The position numbers and the translations under genes are program-made. The notes beneath the pieces were generated by a model that was not told the origin of the DNA, made no database searches, and saw only the letters and a program-made list of their open reading frames with translations. This document shows positions 10,278 through 21,397 of a stretch of DNA of 33,493 bases, in pieces. Positions within the stretch are counted from its first letter, which is position 1, and each line of letters opens with the position of its first letter. The DNA comes from Chara braunii (taxonomy: Eukaryota; Streptophyta; Charophyceae; Charales; Characeae), in assembly GCA_003427395.1 (NCBI GenBank), contig BFEA01000139.1, forward strand, positions 1,977,726 through 2,011,218. The letters are read 5' to 3'.

Positions 10278-10430
10278 CTCACTCATTTGGCAACACAACA
10301 CTCGCTCTCTTGATCGGCTGCGCACATCATTCGACTCACTCAATTTGCTTCACACAGTGTCCGCTCACTTGATTGGCTGTGCAATGCACCGCTCACCTAA
10401 TTGGCTGCAGACAACACTGCTTACCCGTGA
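10278..10430 (+). repeat. ~28-bp minisatellite with ATTGG cores
   Basis: Imperfect units start at 10278, 10305, 10335, 10364, 10392 and (partial) 10420, with a period of 27-30 bp. The consensus opens CTCACTTGATTGGCTG and ends with an ACA-rich spacer. Two units keep ATTGGCT, the reverse of a CCAAT box, and the others are mutated (TTTGG, ATCGG, TTTGC). Confidence 0.7.
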
Positions 10431-10831
10431 CACATCGGATTTCGCCCAACTCACAGGTATAATCGGTGATAAAAAAAATAAAAAAATATGAAAGACAGCT
10501 ATGCAAGGAATACGAGCGGGAACGATATACTGAAAGCCAAGTCGTGAGATCATAGAGATGTCCAAGTAGTTACGTACAAGCAAACAGCACAAATGCATCG
10601 AGGTTCCATCCAAATAAGAGCAATACAATGAACTCTTGAGCCAATGTTCAAACCCTCAGGCCACACCAACACAGTATCCAATGTAACTCCTATTTATCTG
10701 GCGCCCCGCACCCAGCTTACACTACTTGCCTATCCTTCTACAGCCACATTCATGCAATAGGCTCACTTCGACTTTGAAGACTAATGATGTACATGACGTC
10801 AATACCATAGCCGACCTCTCATATACACCAG
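10431..10831. other. Non-coding or unrecognised DNA ending at a splice-donor-like site
   Basis: No protein family is recognised. The last bases, CAG|GTACGT with the boundary after 10831, match a strong 5' splice site. The short frame leading into it has no known relatives that I recognise. Confidence 0.25.
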
Positions 10832-11010
10832 GTACGTATCTCTCTCATCTTTCTCTCTGTCTCTCTCCCTCTTTGTCTCTCTCTCTCTCTTTCTCACTCT
10901 CTGTGTGTGTATGTCACTGTGTGTGTGTATGTGTGTGTCACTCTGTCTCTCTCAGTGTGTCACTGTGTCTATGTGTATGTCACTATGTCTATGTGTGTGT
11001 CTCTGTGTCT
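10832..11010 (+). repeat. Compound (TC)n/(TG)n microsatellite
   Basis: A TCTCTC-rich stretch grades into TGTG/TATG interspersed with GTCAC and GTCTC. It starts directly behind the donor-like CAG|GTACGT. Translations across it give long Ser-Leu or Cys-Val strings, which are artefacts. Confidence 0.85.
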
Positions 11011-11435
11011 GTCCATATGTCATGTTCGCTATACACAACTCTACAAAAATAGCATGATTGTGTCAGATTGTCTCGACGGACTTTCAACAGCTCATCATGA
11101 AGCGCTCCAATGCGGTACACTCTTTATTCAGGCAGCAGTGGAGCGGTATACAGGGATCATGTAGGTTAGAGTAGAGGGGAGTAGGTCATTGTATAGGCTG
11201 ATAGCCAGACCAGCAGGAGCAAAAAACTTTCATGTCTATATTGATTGATCGAAGACAACAAGGGCTTTTCATTATCAAGACACTTCAACATTGTCAATTA
11301 ATGTGCTGGTGAGATCCTTGCTTTATAATTCGGTAACCGTGTGCATGCTTGTCTCGAAAGCTCATTGTGCTTCTAAATAAGTGTATCTCCAGTGCAGTGT
11401 CCTGAAACCACCAGTTGAGCCAAATCTAAGGTGAG
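11011..11435. other. Gene-free spacer
   Basis: I see no gene, repeat or motif that can be supported here. Confidence 0.3.
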
Positions 11436-11518
11436 CTCTTACTGGTATACACAGTAAGAGTTTTTCAATTTGGGTTTGGGCTGATATGAAAAGCCCAACC
11501 GAGGCTGGCAAGCCTTGG
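11436..11518 (+). other. Three consecutive hairpins, the first followed by T5
   Basis: Hairpin 1 is a perfect 9-bp stem, CTCTTACTG (11436-11444) with CAGTAAGAG (11452-11460), a 7-nt loop, and then TTTTT at 11461-11465. Hairpin 2 pairs GGTT(T)GGGCT (11473-11482) with AGCCCAACC (11492-11500), with one bulged T. Hairpin 3 pairs CCGAGGCT (11499-11506) with AGCCTTGG (11511-11518) around GGCA, with one G-T wobble. Three stable stems in 83 bp suggest a structured transcript or a decayed foldback element. No known RNA family is recognised. Confidence 0.55.
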
Positions 11519-11768
11519 ACGATAGCTTCGTCAACTTAGGCTAGCGTGAACTGTGTTTTAATAAGAATTCGACAAAAAAAATGACTGAATTAAATAAAAG
11601 CAAGGGCATTTCCAACTGCTAGACAACAAAGCATTATCCAGTATAAAGCCCGTTGGGGCAGAATGGGACCATGAAAATAGAAAATCGGAGGAAAACAGAG
11701 AAAGAAAGCAGATCAAAAGAACCAGGAAAGAGAACTGGCAACCACCGCCTTGATCAGAGCAAAAAGAG

Positions 11769-11770
<2 letters not shown>
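11519..11770. other. Gene-free spacer
   Basis: Purine-rich toward its end and without a recognisable gene. It leads directly into the compound microsatellite. Confidence 0.3.
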
Positions 11771-11816
<46 letters not shown>

Positions 11817-11863
11817 CGCGCGCGCGCGCTCGCTCGCTCGCACACACACACACACACACACAC
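11771..11863 (+). repeat. Compound microsatellite (CT)15(CG)14(CTCG)n(CA)11
   Basis: Four repeat types follow without interruption: CT at 11771-11800, CG from 11801 to about 11829, a short CTCG stretch to 11840, and CA to about 11862. The CG plus CA part alternates purine and pyrimidine apart from the short CTCG linker, which is the sequence class that adopts Z-DNA. A long uninterrupted CG run is rare in methylated plant genomes, where CpG decays. Confidence 0.95.
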
Positions 11864-11915
11864 GAGCGTATACGCATACACACGCGTGCGTACTCACACA
11901 CACGCATGCACGCAC

Positions 11916-12240
11916 GTAGTAGTGTAAATTTCCTTGTTTTAGTCGTAGATTCATCCGATTTTTCTCATCCTGTCGAGGAAAGCAGTCGAAGGCCCATTCG
12001 ATTTTGTTTATCCTATCGTTGGAAGTAGCATGTAGACTGCCGCAAGATAGGAGACACCTCTGTTGGCCGGTGCGTTGCTCATCCTATCAATAAAAAACTT
12101 TTTCTCTCTTTCATTCACGCACACACAAACACAGAGGATCCACCCCACCTGCAGAATCCGTACACCTCGTGAAGTTGATTATATTACACAACATTCTACA
12201 TTTATCTGGACCGTATCATCACCCAAATACATTCGGACTA

Positions 12241-12271
<31 letters not shown>

Positions 12272-12339
12272 TGTAGCAATGTATATTTCCATGTTCAAAT
12301 CGTGGATTCATTTGATTTTGTTTATCTTATCGATAAAAG
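11916..12339 (+). repeat. Dispersed ~65-bp repeat next to (CA)n, two copies
   Basis: Copies at about 11916-11982 and 12272-12339 share the order GTAG..GTATATTTCC or GTAAATTTCC, then a GATTCAT segment, then TTT(C/A)TC or TTTATC, then a TCGA/CGATAAAAG-like end. Both directly follow a (CA)n tract. A third partial copy, with CATTCGATTTTGTTTATCC, lies near 11992-12020. The microsatellite and its flank were therefore copied together. Confidence 0.6.
12248..12271 (+). repeat. (CA)n microsatellite
   Basis: About 11 CA dinucleotides preceded by TCTCTCTC and followed by one copy of the dispersed ~65-bp repeat. Confidence 0.9.
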
Positions 12340-12660
12340 TATTAGGGAGTCAATCATGGGATAGGAGTCTTACCTGTTCTCTCTCTCTCCTGCTCTGAGA
12401 AGTAGCACGATCTGACACGATGTGCATCATATCTAGACTACGGCAAGGAGGACACGATAGATACAGTCGCGCAGTCCAACAAGTCAGGCGATGTTGGACC
12501 CAACCTCGTGATGCCATGGGCAGATGCATCACACATCCCCACAAGTATCCAGTAGCATCCTTGCATACGGTTAGCAGTGGGCGATCGGGCGTCAATCATC
12601 GCAAGAGGATGAGCGAGGGTGAATGCAATGATCCATAAGCAAGCGCCATCATGATGGCAT

Positions 12661-12906
12661 AGGAAAGCTTCGACAACCACCACCGCCGCTAGTGACGAGC
12701 AAGTTGTCATGAAAGTTCTTCCAAAAAAACGACTCGAGGTGTCAAACGACGCTGCAACAATCTTCCGTCGACTACTAGAAAATGACTCGCCCGTCCCTTG
12801 CAGACTGAAAACCACCCAAAGGTTATGCAGAGAGTCCATCGTAACTCAAGTACAAGGTCCCAAAACCCACGCCCGGAATGTCGCCATCACCGACCGCAAA
12901 GGGCAG
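12661..12906 (+). other. Possible exon or decayed coding fragment ending at CAG|GTGAGT
   Basis: An open frame runs through this stretch into a consensus 5' splice site after 12906, and the following bases become a (TTC)n run. The peptide includes LEVSNDAATIF near 12730-12765. It resembles the V(T/S)NDAATI segment of the group II chaperonin (CCT/TCP-1) family, but neither the expected preceding motif nor the downstream region matches. I do not assign a gene. It could be a chance frame. Confidence 0.2.
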
Positions 12907-12928
12907 GTGAGTTGCCTTTTTCCCTTTC

Positions 12929-12984
12929 TTTCTTCTTCTTCTTCTTCTTCTTCTTCTTCTTCTTCTTCTTCTTCTTCTTCTTCT
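12929..12984 (+). repeat. (TTC)n microsatellite
   Basis: About 18 TTC units lie immediately downstream of the donor-like CAG|GTGAGT at 12904-12912. Both strands give long homopolymer-like peptides (Ser, Phe, Arg, Glu), which are artefacts. Pyrimidine-rich sequence continues to about 13300. Confidence 0.95.
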
Positions 12985-13766
12985 ACTTCCTTTGTCCTCA
13001 CGCAACTCTTTCTGCGCGGCCATCTCCTTTCTCGTTTGCGTGCGCTAACCCCACTCATGCTCATTCTCGCTATCCCCTGCGCGTTCTACCTTCTCTCCCT
13101 TCCCGCATCTTTACTTCCTTTCTACTCACTCTTCCTCCTCCTCATGACCACTTCTCTCCTTCGTCCTTGTTTCTCCACTTCGTGCGCCTCCATCTCCCTC
13201 TCTCAGTATTCCTCTCCTTTCCTCGTGGTCGTGTGCTCGTTTCCTCACGCCGGTCTTCTTCTTCCATGACGCGGTCATCTCCCTTTTCTTCCTTCGTGCG
13301 CCGTGTCCGCCCCATAGTCATCTCTCTCCGTCCCATTCGAAGTCGTCTCCGCCTCGACTTCGTGGTCGAGAACTCCCTTTCTCGCGATCTGCATTTCTCA
13401 AGGGTGCGAGCTAGTATCGAGCGGGCCAAGCCTGAGGCCCCGTATCAACAACTCCTATGGGAATGAACCTTCTTGAGGTCCAATTGCGGATTCATCTACA
13501 CGAATCTGTCTCGTGTAGTATGAGATCGAAAAAAAGAAAGGAGACAAAAAAATAAAAACAAATACATAAATAAAGGAGAATCTAACTATATCTGTCAAAA
13601 TCCATAAAACAAATAAAAGAAAGATCTAACTAACAGCTATCAGTCTGTGCCAAGTATCGTGCCCCGCTATAGTCATCTCTAACTAACCAACTGTTTTTAA
13701 CTAATTCTACTATTAAGGTCGTAGGTTCAAAACTTGGCCGACCAAAAACGGGTGAAACTAAAGTAG
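12985..13766. other. Pyrimidine-rich then AT-rich non-coding DNA
   Basis: To about 13300 the plus strand is strongly C/T-rich (TCTCC, CTTCC phrases) without a simple period, so open frames here are composition artefacts. After 13480 it becomes A-rich. No gene is recognised. Confidence 0.4.
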
Positions 13767-13787
13767 AGCTCCTTGTAAAAAGGAGCT
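13767..13787. other. 8-bp perfect hairpin at the tRNA-like 3' end
   Basis: AGCTCCTT (13767-13774) pairs with AAGGAGCT (13780-13787) around GTAAA. It overlaps the terminator and acceptor end of the tRNA-like unit, so the AGCT-rich sequence here can form two alternative folds. Confidence 0.6.
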
Positions 13788-13863
13788 AGCTCAGGGTCAG
13801 GCGGACTCGATCCCTGCATCTCCTGCTTATCAATCTGCACCTAAACCTACTAAGCTAGCTCCC
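13782..13863 (-). ncRNA. tRNA-like Pol III unit (possible SINE head)
   Basis: Read on the minus strand, the 82-nt stretch opens GGGAGC and continues TAGCTTAGTAGG at positions 7-18, a good A box. GGATCGAGTCC follows at positions 51-61, close to the B-box consensus GGTTCGANNCC and at normal tRNA spacing. It ends AGCTAGCTCC, pairing with the start as a 10-bp stem, and TTTTT (13781-13777), a Pol III terminator, follows. The T-arm and anticodon arm do not fold properly and there are about ten extra bases before the acceptor strand. It is therefore not a working tRNA, but a tRNA pseudogene or the head of a SINE. Confidence 0.4.
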
Positions 13864-14739
13864 ACTTTAAAAGGAAAAGGAGTTGTCATGATATAAATAC
13901 AGTAGTGGGGCTAGTTGTACATACATTTCTAAGTCTGTATATGTGTACGGTTGTCGGTCTGCATGCCCATCTGAGTGCTTGTCGACTTGATTGTGTGCAT
14001 GACCCACAAGGGCACTTGCTTGTTCAGAATGCCCGAAGGGCCGGTACTTACCTGCAGACGTGGCATTGAGGATCGCGACGGGGGAAACACTCAAGTGGTA
14101 GGGAAAGAGGCCCACAACACTTAAGAGTTGTGGAAAACACTCAAGTAGCAGGTAGGCCGGTACCTCACCAAGTAGAGGTAGATGTGTCGGGTACTCGAGA
14201 CCGAGCAGAAAAAGACAAAAGTTAACATTTTTAGAGGCGGCCTAGTACCGGTAGATAGGCGGTTACCAATTCAAGTAGCCTGAGTCTAGGGCATATGCGG
14301 ACGATACGGGGGACCGCAATGATGTTTCCATCGGAAAGGGAGGAAATACCGGTTGCTTGGATTACCGCGCGGTCAGGAAGTCACCGTCCAAGAGGCAAAC
14401 ACCTCCCTTCACATGGGAGGTCGAGCGAGAGCCTCAACCTAGCTTGTAGTATATGAGTAAGGTATGAGGTATTGCTCGAGCAAGTGCTAGCAATCCGGGC
14501 GCTACCGCAAACCTGACGATCATACACTAATAATTGCTCCAGCCGTATGGTCGGGGCGTATATTAATTTATCTTGACTAATGTACCGATGATTAGGTCTC
14601 AGCGTGCGTCATAGATCTACCTGACATAACACTAATTCAATTGACCGCTCGACCTTCTCGGCCGAAGGGTATTACTATAGATTCTAACCATCAGAGCGCA
14701 CGTCTCAATAACGCGAGCGCATACTTAACAAAATTTTTC
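13864..14739. other. Gene-free DNA with local hairpins
   Basis: No gene is recognised. Perfect 7-bp hairpins are CCACAAC/GTTGTGG at 14112-14133 and ACCTCCC/GGGAGGT at 14401-14421. The latter sits inside a weaker GAGGC/GCCTC pairing (14392-14435). A direct repeat, AACACTCAAGT followed by GG/AG and a G-rich end, occurs at about 14086 and 14137. The stretch has a structured-RNA look but matches no family I recognise. Confidence 0.35.
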
Positions 14740-15370
14740 ACCGATTTGCCCCGACCTCAATGGTCAAGGAAATTGTTTCAAAGTGTCGTGCAAAAAACGC
14801 ACGCGCCTTGAACTTCATACCGACCCTGTCTTGGAACTGATGTCGTCGTTGTGTCGTCTGCAAAAGCATGGCCAAATAACCTTGTAAGGGTATTTGGTCT
14901 GACAACGTGTTCGATAGTTGAACCCCTGGGCTGGGAACTTGAACGACAATCGTTGCACAGGGTGCGAGGCCAATGAGGAACAATTGTCGGTCACAGGACG
15001 ACGATCAACTCGTTGAAAGGAAGCAAAACAAAGTTGGGAGGAAAATGAGTATTCACAATCACAGAATCCGAATTGACGAACCCAGAGCACTGTGTTTTGG
15101 AAGGAAAATGATAAGGTTTGTTGATCTTGGCGACGATCGCAGGAAGGGATTTGGGTAAACGAGCACGCGAAAAATTGAAAAACAGCTTCGATGAGCCCAT
15201 CGAAATTGGTTGTGAGACGACGCAAGTGGGGATGGTTTCCCCATTAACTTCGAAAATCGTCTTCACAACGGAAATCAGGTAGTACGGCGTGACTTCAATG
15301 CTCTTCTGTGAAGGGGGATTACCCAGAAAACTGATGAAAGTGTTCAAGGGAGGGCTTCCGAGCAAGCAAT
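14740..15370 (-). other. Possible decayed coding region, unrecognised
   Basis: On the minus strand a frame of about 120 codons (14991-15365) has ordinary amino acid composition, and a second frame continues toward 14815, as expected if a frameshift split one gene. I recognise no domain. No introns, catalytic motifs or repeats are seen. It could equally be chance. Confidence 0.18.
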
Positions 15371-17599
15371 CACGGGTTCTTCAAAGAAAAATAAAAATAA
15401 AGGAGAAAACAAACTATGAGTGACGTCAACAAAAATCCCTGAAGTGCTGCAAGGAAAGGGCAGTCCCTTGGAAGCGACAAAAAAATAAAATATTTTCACG
15501 AGCTGAGCAACTTTAAGAGGTGGTAATTCCAAAACCCATCGATTATACAAAAAATTACATTCATTCCAAATAAAGATAAGACGGGGGCGAAAGGAAGATT
15601 AGTATACTGGAGTGCTTCACATTCGCAAAGGCGCAATAAATCTCCTCGTTACATTTTTCTTGCAAATGAAAAATTGTACCAGGGGACGAATTGAATCCGT
15701 CGACTGAGAGCGCGAGAAACCTCTTCAAAAAAACATAAAAAATCCTTAACTTTGAGGAAATAAAAGAGAGCCACATTCATGCATTCATCATCCAATAATC
15801 ACTTCGATTCCCGAGAGAGAAACAGAAGAGAGACATGCATTTCATCCAACAACGTCCGTCGTCTCTTGCGTTTCAACGACCCTCGACCAATGAGATTTTG
15901 ACAACGGAAGGGCGAAACAGCAGGCGGACCTCAATGACACATTAATTTATGCCAATGTGAGCTAAACACATACAACAATTATCCATTCATACATCCACAA
16001 GGAGAGAAAGGGGAAGAGAATATACATTCGCTCGATTGAGAAGAAAAACTTGCATCGCGCCATGCAACTTCAAATATAGGAAGAAGAAGGACAAGAAAAC
16101 CAGACATGAAGCCGACTGTTCTCGAGTTGTGGCCCCTTGCTCATCCAACCAACCATCAACACACATCTCCTTGCTTGAGCACTGGTGATCCTGACCGCCG
16201 AGTACTCAACACTAAGCCCTAGCGATCGTTACTCTGTCTACTCAACTATTACGCGGATTCGCCCGGATCCTGCAGTTCGTTGTAGCGATCTAGCGTGCAA
16301 TCCCGCAAAGTTGCAGCTAGCTCGTTAGGACTTTCCGACTCGCTGATCACCACCTCATATAGCCACTCCTCCACCCAGAGTTGACCGATATATTGCGAGA
16401 GGGTGCATCGTTTGCACTTGCGAGGTTTATAGCCGCGGGGAGGAGGGGAAGTGCATGATGAGAAGGGATAGAAAATAGAGGAGATGAGAAAGGGGGAGAC
16501 TCTCGGGAAGCCCATGTTGATTCGCGTAGAGTACTTCGTAGCCAATCAGATCGAAGTGCGTGGAGTTTGGAGCCAACTTACACGCCGCCGTCCTACTCCA
16601 TGATTACTTGGGGGATCAGCAGAGTCTTCCCGTGTGTAGACGAAGGGGGGAAAGGAGGTTATGAAAAACAACACGGAGCAAGACCAAGACTCAATGGAAG
16701 CATGGAGAAAGAAAGAGTGTGATGGGACGGAGAAAAAGACAGTTACGGTTTACCGATGATGGCACGAAGAAAGGGGTCGGAGGGGCGAGACAAGGTTGCA
16801 TGCGGGAGCATGGCGCAGAAGGATGCATGCGAGCAGAAATAAAAAAAGGCACCGAAACAGTTACGCGAAGTGCCAATGAAATTGCGCCTAATTCCTAAAG
16901 CCGAACTGGAATTGAAAAGTTGGAAAGAAAATTCTGAGCGCGTAATCGAAACGCGCAAACTCCTGTCTATTCCTATACTACCATTCGTCAACAACAATTT
17001 CACGGTGCCGTTGCAAAGTATCTCAGTAGGCACCCGTGATTCCTATACTTCAAGAAAAATCCGAGAAAAGGAATTCCGACCGTGCTTGCTAAGGCGCTCG
17101 TAAATTCTACGTAAAAGTACAGCAAAATGCAAGAAAATTTCCAAAAATTGCAGAAACGAAAAGACAAGATTGGCCGACGTGTCTCGTGCATTGGGGCTCA
17201 TCAAAGACAAGCCCTTCGAACAATGAGAGGCCAAAACCACGACCAAGATATCCTGAACCCGACATCACCATCCACCAAAAATGCAACCTGGACAGGGTAG
17301 AGGAACTGGAACTGGATTAGATCCACCCCGGTTGCTAGGAAGGTACTAAAAAGAGAGAAGGGGACTTAGAAGCTTGTCCATGCACAGAAGTCGGTGCGTC
17401 ACAAGCTAACACAAAGCACTGTGGGCTGAGCAGGATGAGCTATCAGCCAGAGGAAACTTGCATAGTTAGCTACAGGGAGATGAAGCCACAGTTTGCAGAG
17501 AGCAGACAACTTGTCTAAACTAGGCATAGGCGGATTCATCAATGAAGCTTCTCATTTTCCCAGGGTTTGCACTATTGACCAGCTAATAGGAGGTCGGCC
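15371..17599. other. Gene-free or unrecognised DNA
   Basis: I looked on both strands for known domains, tRNA boxes and long repeats and found none that can be supported. Short open frames (for example 16249-16545 minus and 16870-17103 plus) have no family resemblance. A GC-rich hairpin-like phrase, CCCCTGCCAGGGG, lies at 17597-17609 at the edge of the next region. Confidence 0.35.
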
Positions 17600-18940
<1,341 letters not shown>

Positions 18941-18953
18941 TGACCGCCGGCAA

Positions 18954-18954
<1 letters not shown>

Positions 18955-19010
<56 letters not shown>

Positions 19011-19011
19011 N

Positions 19012-19078
<67 letters not shown>
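18955..19078 (+). repeat. (TG)28 - N - (GA)33 compound microsatellite
   Basis: TG repeats at 18955-19010, one unresolved base at 19011, then GA repeats to about 19078. The N at the switch point probably marks a sequencing or assembly slip, so true lengths are uncertain. It lies in the 5' end of the ProRS intron. Confidence 0.95.
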
Positions 19079-19079
<1 letters not shown>

Positions 19080-19121
19080 CCATTGAGGTATGGATGTCGA
19101 TCCCGGGAACAGCTGGCATGG

Positions 19122-19149
19122 GGGGGGAGAGAGAGAGAGAGAGAGAGAG
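19122..19149 (+). repeat. Short G-run/(GA)n
   Basis: Seven or more G followed by about eleven GA units, 45 bp after the larger (GA)n tract in the same intron. Confidence 0.85.
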
Positions 19150-19370
19150 GACTTCCAGGCAACCTGAGGACACGAAGTGGGCGAAGCCGAAGGCCTGACT
19201 TTAGTGAGTCCACGCAAGAAGAGACATTGGATCTCGTACTCGACTAATTTAGTATAGAATTATTGCATAATTACAATATGATGTCATAATTTAAAGTTAT
19301 AAGAATAAAAATTACAAGAATAAAATTAAAATTTTCTTCATTATTTATTCTAAGTATAGCAATTATTTCG

Positions 19371-19373
<3 letters not shown>

Positions 19374-19457
<84 letters not shown>
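19374..19457 (+). repeat. (GA)42 microsatellite
   Basis: An uninterrupted GA run of about 84 bp in AT-rich DNA, the third GA tract within 500 bp. All three read GA on the plus strand, that is CT on the antisense of the ProRS transcript. Confidence 0.95.
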
Positions 19458-19460
<3 letters not shown>

Positions 19461-20828
19461 TATGGCTGTGAAAAACGTCCCTTGTGCGTCACAATTAGCG
19501 GTTATTGAATAGAATGTAAGATGTACCAGGGAAAAGGAGAGCAACAGGAGCGGAAGAATGTCCTGTGATTGTTTTTTTTTTTGTCATTCTTAAAACTTAG
19601 AGAGAGAGAGTAGTCAGGAATCAGGATACTACTGGTAGGTGTCTTATTTCTCTCCTTTGGAAAGAGGTCGTATTTTACATACATACACAACAAGCGGACC
19701 AGTCGATAGATTGTTTCAGGACTTCCTATAGTTTCGTTTTTTTTGTTTTGGCGCGGAATTCGTAAGTTAAGAAGAATGCTAATGCTGAAGAATTGGCGGG
19801 AAAACAAAAAACAATACGCCAGAAGAATACAGAGACGATTGGGAAAAGACAGATCGACAGAAATTCAATGGCCAAGTTGCTATCCAAGTATGGACTGGAG
19901 TGCGTATTACATAAACATGTATGGCGAAAATATATAAATTGACAAGCTTCCTGAAAAGAAATAATAAAAGTGAAAAAAAAAAGGTCACTCTTAATAAGTA
20001 ATTTTGTAGTTTGAGAAGGAATATGGCACGAAAAGGGAAAAAGAACATTGTAGTTTGAGAAGGAATGCGGCGAGTTATCTATCGACTTGGTTTATTTTCA
20101 TTTCAGGTTTTACGTACAAAAAAGATGAGTACCTACTTTATTCTCCCCTGCCTCCCTGCCCTCTCCCCCCATGCCGGCAGGTGGGGAAGAGTTGCCCCTG
20201 CTGCCGGCATGCCTTCGTTTCTGCCGCCAACTTTTTCAATGGCTGCAGGGGGTTGAATCGCGATGTTCGGTGGCGAAAAGAGAAAAGAAGAAACAAATGT
20301 GGAGATGAAAGCGTGGTTGTCAGGCAATTAAAAAAAAATATAAAAATGATAACATATTGTGGCAATAAAAAAATAAATAAATCGGATTAGGTGAAAAGAA
20401 GAGGAGCTGTTGCGGCCCAGAATGAATGTACAGGACCGTTGGCTGAGAAGCCAAGTTAGTTATTGGGAAAAAGAGAAGGAGAGACCCCTGGCTTGAGAGG
20501 GGGAGAGGAGGATGGGGTAGAAGCAGACTGAGGGAAGATTAAAAATGCGGGGACAGAAAGTTGTAGCAGGGAGACATGCTGATACGAAGATTAGCAGAGC
20601 CTGGTAGGAGTGAGAAAGGTGGATAAGGTTGGAACAGTAATCACCGTCCGTCGTAGGTGTAGTAGGGAGATACACATACTTATTACTCATTCTATGGGCG
20701 GCTGGGCTCTATCGGGATTGAAAGTCTCTTCTTTCTCTTTCTTCGGTAGTTAAAGCTGAATGGCGGATGTGAGCGCGTGTTCAGATTTTGAGTACAACAC
20801 ATACTAATCAAAGGAATCTTCAACGAGG
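19458..20828. other. AT-rich DNA, probable intron or intergenic
   Basis: No exon of ProRS or any other gene is recognised. A good acceptor-like string, TTTATTTTCATTTCAG, ends near 20105, but the sequence after it does not encode the expected ProRS continuation. ATTGTAGTTTGAGAAGGAAT occurs near 20046 and, as TTTGTAGTTTGAGAAGGAAT, near 20004, a 42-bp-spaced direct repeat. Confidence 0.35.
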
Positions 20829-20877
20829 AAGTAATCTTTTTTTATTTTTATTTTTATTTTTTTTAGTAAGTAATCTT
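20829..20877 (-). mobile_element. A-rich tail insertion flanked by a 10-bp direct repeat
   Basis: AAGTAATCTT at 20829-20838 is repeated exactly at 20868-20877. Between them lie only 29 bp, T-rich on the plus strand with regular TTTTTA units, ending AGT. Read on the minus strand this is an A-rich tail bounded by a target-site duplication, as left by a retroposition event truncated almost to its tail. Slippage duplication is the alternative. Confidence 0.4.
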
Positions 20878-20952
20878 GAACGAGTTGCGGTTCCTTTGCT
20901 TTTCGAACCAAAAAAAAAAAAAAAAGGATAAAAGGAATGGAAGCTAGGCACC

Positions 20953-21269
20953 NNNNNNNNNNNNNNNNNNNNNNNNNNNNNNNNNNNNNNNNNNNNNNNN
21001 NNNNNNNNNNNNNNNNNNNNNNNNNNNNNNNNNNNNNNNNNNNNNNNNNNNNNNNNNNNNNNNNNNNNNNNNNNNNNNNNNNNNNNNNNNNNNNNNNNNN
21101 NNNNNNNNNNNNNNNNNNNNNNNNNNNNNNNNNNNNNNNNNNNNNNNNNNNNNNNNNNNNNNNNNNNNNNNNNNNNNNNNNNNNNNNNNNNNNNNNNNNN
21201 NNNNNNNNNNNNNNNNNNNNNNNNNNNNNNNNNNNNNNNNNNNNNNNNNNNNNNNNNNNNNNNNNNNNN
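20953..21269. other. Assembly gap (317 N)
   Basis: Sequence is unknown. The right edge falls inside a 30-bp minisatellite, so the gap probably reflects unresolved copies of that repeat. Its stated length may not be real. Confidence 0.98.
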
Positions 21270-21397
21270 ACGTACCCCCACCTTATCCACAACATGATTA
21301 CGTACCTCCACCTTAGCCACAACATGATTACGTACCCCCACCTTATCCACAACATGATTACGTACCCCACCTTATTCACAACATGATTACGTACCCC
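21270..21397 (+). repeat. 30-bp minisatellite, at least 4.3 copies, running out of the gap
   Basis: Units start with ACGTACC at 21270, 21300, 21330, 21360 and (partial) 21389. The first three are exactly 30 bp and the fourth 29. They differ at only a few bases (CCCCCA/CTCCA, TTATCC/TTAGCC/TTATTC). High identity implies recent expansion. The copy number is unknown because the array enters the N gap. Confidence 0.93.

Noticed and set aside
13720-13750. Plus-strand tRNA 3' end (GGTTCAAAAC..GACCA)
   Set aside because: The B-box-like string is imperfect and no matching 5' half or acceptor pairing exists upstream.
14392-14435. tRNA gene with anticodon CAC
   Set aside because: ACCTCCC-TTCACAT-GGGAGGT looks like an anticodon arm, but no D arm, T arm or acceptor stem can be formed around it.
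20090-20260. Second exon of the prolyl-tRNA synthetase after the acceptor-like TTTCATTTCAG
   Set aside because: The sequence following the acceptor does not encode the expected continuation of the enzyme in any frame.
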